DNA of 33,685 nt from Saprospiraceae bacterium (GTDB lineage Bacteria > Bacteroidota > Bacteroidia > Chitinophagales > Saprospiraceae), in contig JADLHE010000113.1 in assembly GCA_020848965.1 (NCBI GenBank), positions 1-33,685 on the forward strand, given 5' to 3'. A program made the translations under genes and the position numbers. The notes under the pieces were generated by a model. It saw nothing but the letters and a program-made list of their open reading frames with translations. It ran no database searches and was not told the DNA's origin. Positions 16,378 to 24,402 of the stretch are shown in pieces (the stretch's first letter is position 1; every line of letters starts with the position of its first letter).

Positions 16378-17898
16378 TTGTCGCCGGAAACGCTCTTTCA
16401 CTACCTCTGCATAGGGTAAGCCATTGATTTTGCTCTCCAGCCAGGATATGATGTCGAACAATTCAAAGACACCATAGGAAGGCTGCCTCGACAAGTCCTC
16501 GAAGTCCTGTTTCAGGGTTTCGAGGATTTGCTGCATTTCCCGCTTCGAATGGGGCTTTCCCGCTTCCCTGATAAAGTTTATCATCTTCCGTTCAAACTCC
16601 GAGAGTCGGTTCGCCTTGTTCAAATAACGGTAGGTTGACCGCAAAAGGCTGTCCAATAGCATGGTATTGCCCAGCTCATAGTGGATTATCAGGTTGAGTA
16701 TGCGGGCAAGGCTCTGCAAATCTTTCCGCTCCATGCTTTCCGACAATTTAAGCCAGTCGTTCAGGCTATTTAATGCCTCATCGAAATTGCCGATACCGAA
16801 ATTAATGCAGAAATATTGGAGGTAAAACGTGCTCTTCACATATTGCTCCTTCTCGTACTGCCCGATTATTTTCTGATGCTTTTTAAGCTCCCTCGCCCCC
16901 TCTTCAAACTCGCCCGTGCTGATGCAAAGGCGGAATTTATTCATATAATACAGGCGATTAATCGTAGCTTCATCCTCTATCGTTATCGGCTTGATTTTCA
17001 GCAATTTATCAAGTGCTTGGCGCACCTCGTCCATCTTGATTAACCGTCCGCAACTGATGATATGGTTATTCAATGCAGAGATATATTCCGACACGCCTTC
17101 CTGCAACATAAACTGATTGCTCTCCATCAACGCCAACAGCGTATTGCTTGATGTATAAAACGATTCGAAACTCGACGTCGAGAAATAATAAATGGACAAT
17201 ATGCGGTAATAAATAACCTTGGCCGTATAGGACAGGGCTTGCGATTCATCCTTCATCAAAGGGTGCTCCATGAGCGAATTGAACACCTCCAATTGCGCCT
17301 TGCTCCTCGATACATCCCTTCGGATACTTACCAAGAATCTAAAGAAAATATTCCGGTAGGCGGAGATGTTGGACAGCTTGTCCAAGCACGCTTGTTCCTC
17401 TTTTGCAATGCGCTCCAATTCCGTGGCGAGGAAGTTGATATCGTGCTGGGTATAGGCAATTCGCTTCTCCCAGTTCAACACTTCTATAATCACATTGAAT
17501 TCCTCATGCTCCGCCGCCGTCTTTTTCACCTTCGCCAAAATCGCCTTGCAGTCCTCGAAATGCGAGCGCTTGAACAGGGCACGCACCCCCATCAACTGGT
17601 TTTTCAGGCGGTAGTCCACCGAGGATTTTTCATCAAAAGACTGGAGGCTTCGGATGACCAGTTCGTAGAGATACGACTTCAGTTCCGAGTATTTGCGGGT
17701 CTCCACAGGCTGCTTGCCATAGACCATCCTGGCCAGTTGCTCGTCATCGAACTGCTCGCTGACCACAATGGCATCGAACAACTGCACGTACTTGTTGCTG
17801 GTAGCGTCCTTGCTGCTGACGTACAGCTTGAAGTACCGCCGCTCCGCACTCGTGAGCGACTTGATTAAATCGTAGAGCCTGCTGGAAGGTGTCTTCAT
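16351..17898 (-). CDS. Hypothetical alpha-helical (TPR-like) protein
   Basis: Start taken at MKTPSSRLYDLIKSLTSAERRYFKLYVSS (17898) rather than the 18144 extension; helical repeat-like sequence. Confidence 0.75.
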   Translation of the reverse strand: MKTPSSRLYDLIKSLTSAERRYFKLYVSSKDATSNKYVQLFDAIVVSEQFDDEQLARMVYGKQPVETRKYSELKSYLYELVIRSLQSFDEKSSVDYRLKNQLMGVRALFKRSHFEDCKAILAKVKKTAAEHEEFNVIIEVLNWEKRIAYTQHDINFLATELERIAKEEQACLDKLSNISAYRNIFFRFLVSIRRDVSRSKAQLEVFNSLMEHPLMKDESQALSYTAKVIYYRILSIYYFSTSSFESFYTSSNTLLALMESNQFMLQEGVSEYISALNNHIISCGRLIKMDEVRQALDKLLKIKPITIEDEATINRLYYMNKFRLCISTGEFEEGARELKKHQKIIGQYEKEQYVKSTFYLQYFCINFGIGNFDEALNSLNDWLKLSESMERKDLQSLARILNLIIHYELGNTMLLDSLLRSTYRYLNKANRLSEFERKMINFIREAGKPHSKREMQQILETLKQDFEDLSRQPSYGVFELFDIISWLESKINGLPYAEVVKERFRRQSLSLDGKA

Positions 17899-17902
17899 AA
17901 TA

Positions 17903-17920
17903 GGGATGAGGGATGAGGGA
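17903..17920. repeat. (GGGATGA)n heptamer repeat 4 nt upstream of the 17898 start codon
   Basis: GGGATGAGGGATGAGGGA. Confidence 0.75.
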
Positions 17921-18124
17921 AGAAAACCCGAAATCCATTTCCCAAGGCCGAAAGTAGAAATTTTGCGACGAAAAAACATAGTTTCACCAAAAATCAAAAA
18001 CCTGATTTTTAGCCCAATTTCAAGAATCAAACTTTGCGCCTTTGGCAAATGCGTTTTCGGTGGCAAAAAGCTAATTTTGCTCCGCAACTGACCAAGCCCA
18101 GTTTTGGGCGAATTCGATTTGCGC

Positions 18125-18163
18125 CAACAAACCCAATCAAACAATTCAAACCCATCAAACCCA
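18125..18163. repeat. 9-bp tandem repeat (TCAAACCCA) just upstream of uvrC
   Basis: TCAAACAAT-TCAAACCCA-TCAAACCCA-TATC-ATG. Confidence 0.7.
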
Positions 18164-18167
18164 TATC

Positions 18168-20129
18168 ATGACCACCGACGACTATAAAAAGCTCCTGCCC
18201 AACTGGCCCCACGACCCTGGGGTCTATCGCTTCCTCGACAGCGAGGACCGGGTGCTCTATGTCGGCAAGGCCAAAAACCTCAAGAACCGACTCTCCTCCT
18301 ATTTTTCGAACACCAAGGACATGGCCTACAAGACCCGTGTCATGGTGAAGCACGCCCACCGCATCGAAATGACGCTGGTGGACACCGAGGCGGATGCCCT
18401 GCTGCTCGAAAGCACGCTCATCAAACGCTTCCAGCCGCCGTACAACGTGATGCTGAAGGACGGCAAGAGCTACACCTACCTCTGCATCAAAAACGAGCGG
18501 TTCCCAAGGGTATTCCTCACCCGAAGGGTCATCCGGGATGGCTCGACCTACTTCGGTCCGTACACCTCCAAGTTCAGGGTGGAAACCATTCTGGACTTGA
18601 TAAAACAGCTCTTCCCGCTGCGCACCTGCAACCTCAGTTTGACAGAGGAAAACATTGCCCGTGGCAAGTTCAAGGTCTGCCTCGAATACCATATCAAGAA
18701 CTGCCAAGGCCCCTGCGAGGGCTTCGAGACGGAGGAGAACTACAACGATAAAATCGAACAGATAAAGAACATGCTGCGGGGCAATTTCGGCCCAGTGAAG
18801 CGGCATTTCCAGCAGCTGATGGCGCACCACGCCGAGCGCATGGAGTTCGAAAAAGCCCAGCAAATCAAGGAGAAACTGCTCGCCTTTGAGGACTATCAGG
18901 GCAAGAGCACCGTCGTGAGCACCACCATCCGGGACGTGGACGTGTTCAGCATCGCCAGCGACGAAAAGAACGCCTACGTGAACTACATCAAGGTGGTGAA
19001 CGGTGCCATCATCAACACCTGGACGCAGGAAATGGTCAAGAACCTCGACGACGACGAGGCCGACCTGCTGGCCTTCGTGCTGCCCGAAATCCGGGAGCGG
19101 TTCCAGAGCATCGCCCCGGAGGTGATTGTCCCGATGGAAATCCCCGTGACCGACCCGACCGTGACCGTCACCGTCCCGAAAATCGGCGACAAGAAAAAGC
19201 TGCTGGAGCTTTCGGAGAAGAACGTGCATTTTTTCCTCCTCCAAAAAAAGAAGGAAGAAGCCTCGGCAACAGGCAAGCAGACCAGCGCCGAGCGCATCCT
19301 GCGCACCCTCCAGAGCGACCTCCAGATGGCCGACGTACCGCTGCACCTCGAGTGTTTCGACAACTCGAACATGCAGGGCAGCTACCCCGTGTCGTCATGC
19401 GTGGTGTTCAAGAACGCCAAGCCCAGCAAGGGCGACTACCGCCATTACAACGTGAAGACCGTCATTGGCCCCAACGATTTTGCCACAATGGAGGAGGTCG
19501 TTTACCGAAGGTACAAGCGCCTCTTGGCCGAAGGCCAGCCCCTGCCGCAGCTCATCATCATTGACGGCGGCAAGGGCCAACTCGGTGCCGCCGTTAAAAG
19601 CCTCGAAGCACTTGGAATAAAAATCAGGGATGAGGGACGAGGGATGAGGGGTGAGTCAGGGATGAGGAATCAGGAATCAGGAATGAAGGGTGACACTGGG
19701 GCTATCATCCCTCATCCCTCACCCCTCATCCCTGAAGTGACTGTCGTTGGCATTGCGAAGCGCCTCGAAGAAATCTTCTTCCCCGGCGACTCGGTGCCGC
19801 TGTACATCAATAAAAAATCGGAGAGCCTGAAGCTCATCCAACAGGCCCGGAACGAGGCGCACCGCTTTGCCATCACCTTCCACCGCAACCAACGCTCGAA
19901 GGACTTCACCAAGACGGAACTCGAAGACATCCCCGGCATCGGCACGAAGACCGCCGAGAAGCTGCTCAAGCATTTTGGTTCGGTGAAAAAAATGCGGGAG
20001 GCCACGGCGGAGGAAATCGAAAGGGCGATTGGGAAGGGGGCAGCGAAGAAGGTGGAGGGGTATTTTCGGGCGGAGGAGGAAGGGGAGGAAGGGGAGGAAG
20101 GGGACTCAACTTTACCTAAATCCACTTAA
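18168..20129 (+). CDS. uvrC: Excinuclease ABC subunit C
   Basis: 653 aa; GIY-YIG region PGVYRFLDSEDRVLYVGKAKNLKNRLSSYF, LECFDNSNMQGSYPVSSCVVF, IIDGGKGQLGAA, C-terminal HhH LEDIPGIGTKTAEKLLKHFGS. Confidence 0.97.
   Translation: MTTDDYKKLLPNWPHDPGVYRFLDSEDRVLYVGKAKNLKNRLSSYFSNTKDMAYKTRVMVKHAHRIEMTLVDTEADALLLESTLIKRFQPPYNVMLKDGKSYTYLCIKNERFPRVFLTRRVIRDGSTYFGPYTSKFRVETILDLIKQLFPLRTCNLSLTEENIARGKFKVCLEYHIKNCQGPCEGFETEENYNDKIEQIKNMLRGNFGPVKRHFQQLMAHHAERMEFEKAQQIKEKLLAFEDYQGKSTVVSTTIRDVDVFSIASDEKNAYVNYIKVVNGAIINTWTQEMVKNLDDDEADLLAFVLPEIRERFQSIAPEVIVPMEIPVTDPTVTVTVPKIGDKKKLLELSEKNVHFFLLQKKKEEASATGKQTSAERILRTLQSDLQMADVPLHLECFDNSNMQGSYPVSSCVVFKNAKPSKGDYRHYNVKTVIGPNDFATMEEVVYRRYKRLLAEGQPLPQLIIIDGGKGQLGAAVKSLEALGIKIRDEGRGMRGESGMRNQESGMKGDTGAIIPHPSPLIPEVTVVGIAKRLEEIFFPGDSVPLYINKKSESLKLIQQARNEAHRFAITFHRNQRSKDFTKTELEDIPGIGTKTAEKLLKHFGSVKKMREATAEEIERAIGKGAAKKVEGYFRAEEEGEEGEEGDSTLPKST
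19623..19735. repeat. In-frame palindromic heptamer-repeat element inside uvrC
   Basis: Left arm atcaGGGATGAGGGACGAGGGATGAGGGGTGAG, right arm ATCATCCCTCATCCCTCACCCCTCATCCCTGA; encodes RDEGRGMRGESGMRNQESGMKGDTGAIIPHPSPLIP. Confidence 0.85.
20076..20102 (+). repeat. Three perfect 9-bp copies (GAGGAAGGG) at the uvrC 3' end
   Basis: GAGGAAGGG x3, encoding acidic EEGEEG. Confidence 0.85.
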
Positions 20130-20130
20130 C

Positions 20131-21429
20131 ATGGCATCCAAAAAACAGTTTTTCAATTTATCATACTTCATCATACTGCTGATATGTTTTGATGCATGCA
20201 AGAAAGATGAACCCATCTTCCAAAATATAAATCACCAAGACTTTTTTATTAGCTGCAATAGGGATACTACGCTAGTAAGTAGTGAAGGGGTTAGAATAAT
20301 CATTAAAGCTAACACCTTCCAGTGCGTTAGTGATCATCGAGTTCATGTTCAATTTGCAGCCATTTTAGATAAGTCAGACATGGTGCTCAATCGGGTTTAT
20401 ACAATTGATAGAAATGGCGACATGTTAGAAAGTGGCGGAATGTTTCAAATACAAGATATAACTACTGGCGCCGATGTTTTCAATAAGCCTATCCAACTTT
20501 TAGTGCCAGCTAACCCAAAATATTTGAATTTCAATATGGCTGAATATCAGTTAGCAAAAATTGACGGAATATCAGTTTGGGCAAGAACCTCGAATACGGC
20601 TAGGATTAGCAAGGGAGAAGGCGCTTTAAATGGGAAGGAACTTTTTAAGCAGAACTGCGCATCATGCCATAATGCCAAGTTAAGGGATAAACTCACTGGC
20701 CCTGCTTTGGGGAATGTACATTTGTTTAGAAGCAAGCAATGGTTGAGGGACTTCACCAAGGATTCACAGGCCTTAATAGCTAAAGGAGACTCAACTGCTA
20801 TATGTCTTTGGTATGAATGGAATAAATCAGTGATGACGGGTTTTAAACAATTAACCGATAACGATATAGACCAAATTTATGAATACATCGCAAATCAAAG
20901 CCGAGTAATGGAAATTGGGCAGGATGAAATCAAGTATGAAACAGAATGTGATTTGGCGAAAAGAATAAGTAAGTACGATAGTTTTGGCGTTGACACATCA
21001 ATAGTTGAAAATTACACGATTGACACGAATAGCATGACTTATAGATATGAACTAGCTCTACAAACAAAGAACTGGGCAAACATTGATTATCTCTTAAATG
21101 TTTATACCAGAATAGACCCCATCACTGTCATGCTGGACAAATCATATGAAAATACTTCAATGGCATTGGTTTTTCAAAATCGCAACATCGTTGTCCCATT
21201 TTATCAGCGCTTAGAATCAGACGGTAAATTCGTTCTATTGAACTCAATCGGAAAGCAACAAATTAATTTCCCTATTGATGAAAAAATATGGATAGTTGCT
21301 TTTAGTGAAGCATCAGAATTTAGGTATAAAGTAGAGGAATACACAACCAAAAAAGTAGGCAATAACCTCAAATTCAGTCTCGATTCAATGAGCAAGGAGC
21401 AGTTCATTCAGGAATTGAAAAAGCTATGA
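20131..21429 (+). CDS. Lipoprotein with c-type cytochrome domain
   Basis: 432 aa from MASKKQFFNLSYFIILLICFDAC; NGKELFKQNCASCHNAKLRDKLTGPALGNV haem site. Confidence 0.85.
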   Translation: MASKKQFFNLSYFIILLICFDACKKDEPIFQNINHQDFFISCNRDTTLVSSEGVRIIIKANTFQCVSDHRVHVQFAAILDKSDMVLNRVYTIDRNGDMLESGGMFQIQDITTGADVFNKPIQLLVPANPKYLNFNMAEYQLAKIDGISVWARTSNTARISKGEGALNGKELFKQNCASCHNAKLRDKLTGPALGNVHLFRSKQWLRDFTKDSQALIAKGDSTAICLWYEWNKSVMTGFKQLTDNDIDQIYEYIANQSRVMEIGQDEIKYETECDLAKRISKYDSFGVDTSIVENYTIDTNSMTYRYELALQTKNWANIDYLLNVYTRIDPITVMLDKSYENTSMALVFQNRNIVVPFYQRLESDGKFVLLNSIGKQQINFPIDEKIWIVAFSEASEFRYKVEEYTTKKVGNNLKFSLDSMSKEQFIQELKKL

Positions 21430-21491
21430 AATCATGAAAAATTAGCATCCAATAGTACAAATTATGGCCCTGCACGGGTTAAAATTACCCC

Positions 21492-21554
21492 CTACCCAAA
21501 CACCTCCCCAACCCCCACCTCAAACCCCGGCACCACTTCCGCCACGAGCGTATC
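21492..21554 (-). pseudogene. Possible remnant of a Uma2-family (PD-D/ExK) endonuclease C-terminus
   Basis: Frame reads DTLVAEVVPGFEVGVGEVFG*, similar in style to Uma2 C-termini; upstream frame interrupted by a stop. Confidence 0.35.
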
Positions 21555-21583
21555 GCCTGCATTCAAGTGATTTCAAGCACAGC

Positions 21584-21799
21584 TTATGCCTGCTTCTTCC
21601 CTTCCCGCATCTGCTTGATTTCTGCCATGATGCTATCCAACGTTTTCCCTTCGTGGATGGCTTCCCGTTCCTGTGTATAGTCTCCATGTCCCGTTGAGAA
21701 CTGGCAGATGAACCGTAGGGTATTGGCAATGCCAAGCTCTCGGCAAAGCACCGTAATGGCCCGGCGGTTGATTTCATATAGCGAAGCTGCTGCTGTCAT
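21584..21799 (-). CDS. Small hypothetical protein, possibly antitoxin-like
   Basis: 71 aa MTAAASLYEINRRAITVLCRELGIANTLRFICQFSTGHGDYTQEREAIHEGKTLDSIMAEIKQMREGKKQA. Confidence 0.55.
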   Translation of the reverse strand: MTAAASLYEINRRAITVLCRELGIANTLRFICQFSTGHGDYTQEREAIHEGKTLDSIMAEIKQMREGKKQA

Positions 21800-21903
21800 T
21801 TAGGAAGTTTTGTGACCAAGTCGAGGTAAAGTTTCATGCCCGAAAGATAGTAGATTTTATGATTTGCTACCAAAGTGCCATTCTTGCCATAAGTTTGGGC
21901 CAT
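21796..21903 (-). CDS. Tiny ORF (35 aa) overlapping the 71-aa ORF by ATGA
   Basis: MAQTYGKNGTLVANHKIYYLSGMKLYLDLVTKLPK*; TGA overlaps the next ATG. Confidence 0.35.
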   Translation of the reverse strand: MAQTYGKNGTLVANHKIYYLSGMKLYLDLVTKLPK

Positions 21904-21944
21904 AAATCATGGCTCAACAGTTAGCTTGACACCAATAGAAAAGA

Positions 21945-23243
21945 ATGTTCTTCCAAAAAAAAGCAAACTCCCTCGCCGAACAGGCTTCCCTCGCCCAAAC
22001 CCCTTGGGCGCAGGTTTGGCGGCGCTTCCGCAAGGGGCGCATGGCACGGTGGTCGTGGCGGGTGCTGCTGGGGCTGGGCATCGTGGCGCTGTTGGCCGAT
22101 TTCATCGCCAATGAGAAGCCGCTGTACTGCAAGCTAGGTGGCAACACCTATTTCCCAGTCTTCAAACAGTACGCCGTGGATTTGGGCCTCGCAAAATGGG
22201 ACACCATCTTTTTGCAAAAAAGCTGGGACGAACACGCCTACGAAGCGGCCATTTTTCCGCCCATACCCTATTCCGCTACCACCTTGGATTTGAAAAACAC
22301 CCGTTGCCGCAGCCCGTTTGGCAGCCAATCGGTGAAATCGCTGCGGTGGCGGCACTGGCTGGGCACCGACCAACTGGGCAGGGATGTGGCCGCTGGCATG
22401 GTCGCTGGCACGAGGGTGGCGCTGCTCGTTGGTATCATTTCGATGGGCATTGCCACGCTGCTGGGCATTTTGCTTGGCTCGCTGGCAGGCTTTTTCGGCG
22501 ATGACCGGATGCGGGCCAGTTGGACGGGAATCGTGCTGATGCTTTTGGCGCTGTTCTTCGCCTGGTTCTACGGCTTCTCCGCAAGGGGCTTTGCGCTATC
22601 GGAGGCGGCCAAGAACGGCGGGCTTGGGCTGGAATTGTTGAAGAGCAGCTTCATTGCGGCAGCAATATTCGCCTTGGCCATCGGCCTCAATTTTCTCCTC
22701 AAAAAATGGGCGAAGCCTCGCCGCCTCACCCTGCCGCTCGACCTCATCATCATGCGGGCGGTGGAGGTGATGAACGCCGTGCCCGGCCTGCTGCTCTTGC
22801 TGGCGATGGTGGCGGTGCTGGAGAAAAGTTCGATTTTCTATGTGATGGCCATCATCGGCCTGCTGCGCTGGACGCCCGTGACCCGCTTCCTGCGGGCCGA
22901 GTTGCTGCGCATCCGAAACCTGAATTATATAGAAGCAGCCCGTGCAATGGCTTTCCCGGAATGGCGCATCCTGTGGCGGCATGCCCTGCCGAATGCCATC
23001 GGGCCAATGCTCATCGTGGTGGCATTTGGGGCGGCGTCGGCCATTTTGATGGAATCCACGCTGTCGTTCCTCGGCATCGGCATTGGGTCGGGCGGGGTAA
23101 CGTGGGGCAGCATGTTGTCGGAGGTGAGGAGCAACCCCTCGGCATGGTGGCTGGCAGTATTCCCGGGGCTGGCCATCTTCTTATCGGTGACGATTTTCAA
23201 CCTGATCGGCGACGGGCTGTCAGAGGCGATGGCGGAGCGGTAA
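21945..23243 (+). CDS. ABC transporter permease, DppC/OppC-like
   Basis: 432 aa; GTDQLGRDVAAGMVAGTRVALLVGIISMGIATLLGILLGSLAGFFG and EAARAMAFPEWRILWRHALPNAIGP permease loop. Confidence 0.92.
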   Translation: MFFQKKANSLAEQASLAQTPWAQVWRRFRKGRMARWSWRVLLGLGIVALLADFIANEKPLYCKLGGNTYFPVFKQYAVDLGLAKWDTIFLQKSWDEHAYEAAIFPPIPYSATTLDLKNTRCRSPFGSQSVKSLRWRHWLGTDQLGRDVAAGMVAGTRVALLVGIISMGIATLLGILLGSLAGFFGDDRMRASWTGIVLMLLALFFAWFYGFSARGFALSEAAKNGGLGLELLKSSFIAAAIFALAIGLNFLLKKWAKPRRLTLPLDLIIMRAVEVMNAVPGLLLLLAMVAVLEKSSIFYVMAIIGLLRWTPVTRFLRAELLRIRNLNYIEAARAMAFPEWRILWRHALPNAIGPMLIVVAFGAASAILMESTLSFLGIGIGSGGVTWGSMLSEVRSNPSAWWLAVFPGLAIFLSVTIFNLIGDGLSEAMAER

Positions 23244-23251
23244 TTTTTGGT

Positions 23252-23362
23252 TTTCACCAACGGTGAAATGACGAACGCAGGGGCGCAAAAGCACAGTGAA
23301 CGAAACATTTCGCTGCGTTTTTGCACCCCTGCGTTCATTAATTTGTTGCGCCGCAGGCGCAA
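23252..23362. repeat. Three consecutive intergenic hairpins
   Basis: TTTCACC-aac-GGTGAAA; ATGACGAACGCAGGGGCGCAAAAGC...GCGTTTTTGCACCCCTGCGTTCAT; TTGCGCC-GCA-GGCGCAA. Confidence 0.8.
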
Positions 23363-23453
23363 TTGGCCTGCGAATGCACTACTATTTTTTAAAAATCCAG
23401 TAAAACAAGGCAAAAACCCAATAAATACTGAAACACTGGCCTAGGCTGGTGCG

Positions 23454-23651
23454 TTATTTTCCGCGCTTGTACATGCTTTTCGGGAAAAGTCCCGATTTGG
23501 TTTTCGACTTTTTGTAGTTGCCTTTTTTGTCCGGCGTCACGTGCGCCGATTCGTTCATCGGGCAGCCGGAACCACGGTTGCAAGCGGTGGTGGATAGCAA
23601 AAGAAGGAAGGCTGCGAAGCCAAAGACCAACAAAAAGGGTGATTTCTTCAT
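23454..23651 (-). CDS. Small lipoprotein
   Basis: 65 aa MKKSPFLLVFGFAAFLLLLSTTACNRGSGCPMNESAHVTPDKKGNYKKSKTKSGLFPKSMYKRGK. Confidence 0.65.
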   Translation of the reverse strand: MKKSPFLLVFGFAAFLLLLSTTACNRGSGCPMNESAHVTPDKKGNYKKSKTKSGLFPKSMYKRGK

Positions 23652-23868
23652 ATTCAAGTAAAAAAATTTAAGGTCTAGCAGGTTTATGGTTTTTGGGAGC
23701 GAAGACACTCTATCGTCAAAGCCCCCAAACATGTTAAGCCTTCTAAACCAAGCTTTTATAACAGATTTTGTTTGAAAAAAAGCTGGTGCAAAGTTGCGCA
23801 TAATCCTTGTCAAAAGCCAGTGTTGCGTGAAAAGCCCAATAAAATCAGGCATTTTTATGCTCAAAACG

Positions 23869-23898
23869 TTGGCGGATATGGATGCTTGTATATTTTTG
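23869..23898 (+). promoter_or_regulatory. Bacteroidota-type promoter of the HU gene
   Basis: TTG (23869-23871), 19-nt spacer, TATTTTTG (23891-23898). Confidence 0.65.
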
Positions 23899-23939
23899 CG
23901 CCTCTTTTTTTAAAACTGTAAATTTTTAAACCATTTAAG

Positions 23940-24212
23940 ATGAACAAAGGAGATTTGATCAACAAGGTAGCCGAAAGCGCTGGCCTGACCAAAGCACAAG
24001 CCACTTCTGCCGTTAACACTGTTTTCGAAGCAGTTGGTGAGTCACTCAACAAAGGCGACAAAGTTACCATCATCGGTTTCGGTACTTTCTCTGTTTCCAA
24101 GCGTGAAGCTCGTCAGGGCCGTAACCCACAGTCTGGCGCAACCATCACAATTGCAGCTAAAACTTCCGTGAAGTTCAAAGCTGGCAAAGAACTGGCAGAT
24201 TCTGTGAACTAA
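23940..24212 (+). CDS. HU family DNA-binding protein
   Basis: 90 aa MNKGDLINKVAESAGLTKAQATSAVNTVFEAV...GDKVTIIGFGTFSVSKREARQGRNPQSG. Confidence 0.97.
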   Translation: MNKGDLINKVAESAGLTKAQATSAVNTVFEAVGESLNKGDKVTIIGFGTFSVSKREARQGRNPQSGATITIAAKTSVKFKAGKELADSVN

Positions 24213-24241
24213 ACAGAACCGAAAGGTTTAGCTTTTAAAGA

Positions 24242-24283
24242 GGAAAGGGCAACTTGGGCGTCATACCCAGTTGCCCTTTTCCT
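24242..24283 (+). terminator. Terminator after the HU gene
   Basis: GGAAAGGGCAACTTGGG-CGTCATA-CCCAGTTGCCCTTTTCC. Confidence 0.85.
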
Positions 24284-24365
24284 TTGCGGAAAATCGTACC
24301 TTTGCAGGACTTTTGACAAAAATGCGCCAATTTTGGCACAAAACATTCATAACCAAACGGTTGGC

Positions 24366-24400
24366 CCGTCCACCGACTACCGTCCACCGTCCACCGATAA
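24366..24400. repeat. Five heptads directly upstream of the Cys/Met enzyme start
   Basis: CCGTCCA-CCGACTA-CCGTCCA-CCGTCCA-CCGATAA-AG-ATG. Confidence 0.8.
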
Positions 24401-24402
24401 AG

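Noticed and set aside
19241-19256. CAA AAA AAG (A_AAA_AAG, the E. coli dnaX slippery heptamer) inside uvrC
   Set aside because: No nearby off-frame stop or obvious stimulator and no biological rationale for a truncated UvrC; K-rich codons explain it.
18027-19346. 439-aa minus-strand ORF antisense to uvrC
   Set aside because: Same shadow-ORF effect; runs opposite conserved UvrC motifs and reads as low-information LVVEVLDHFLRPGVDDGT-type sequence.
19623-19735. CRISPR-like reading of the GGGATGA repeats
   Set aside because: Units are 7 bp, contiguous and degenerate, without spacers; arms are inverted, so not a CRISPR array.
22520-23266. 248-aa +strand ORF overlapping the ABC permease in another frame
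   Set aside because: Permease frame shows clear TM segments and the EAA loop; the alternative frame is R/H/G-rich noise.
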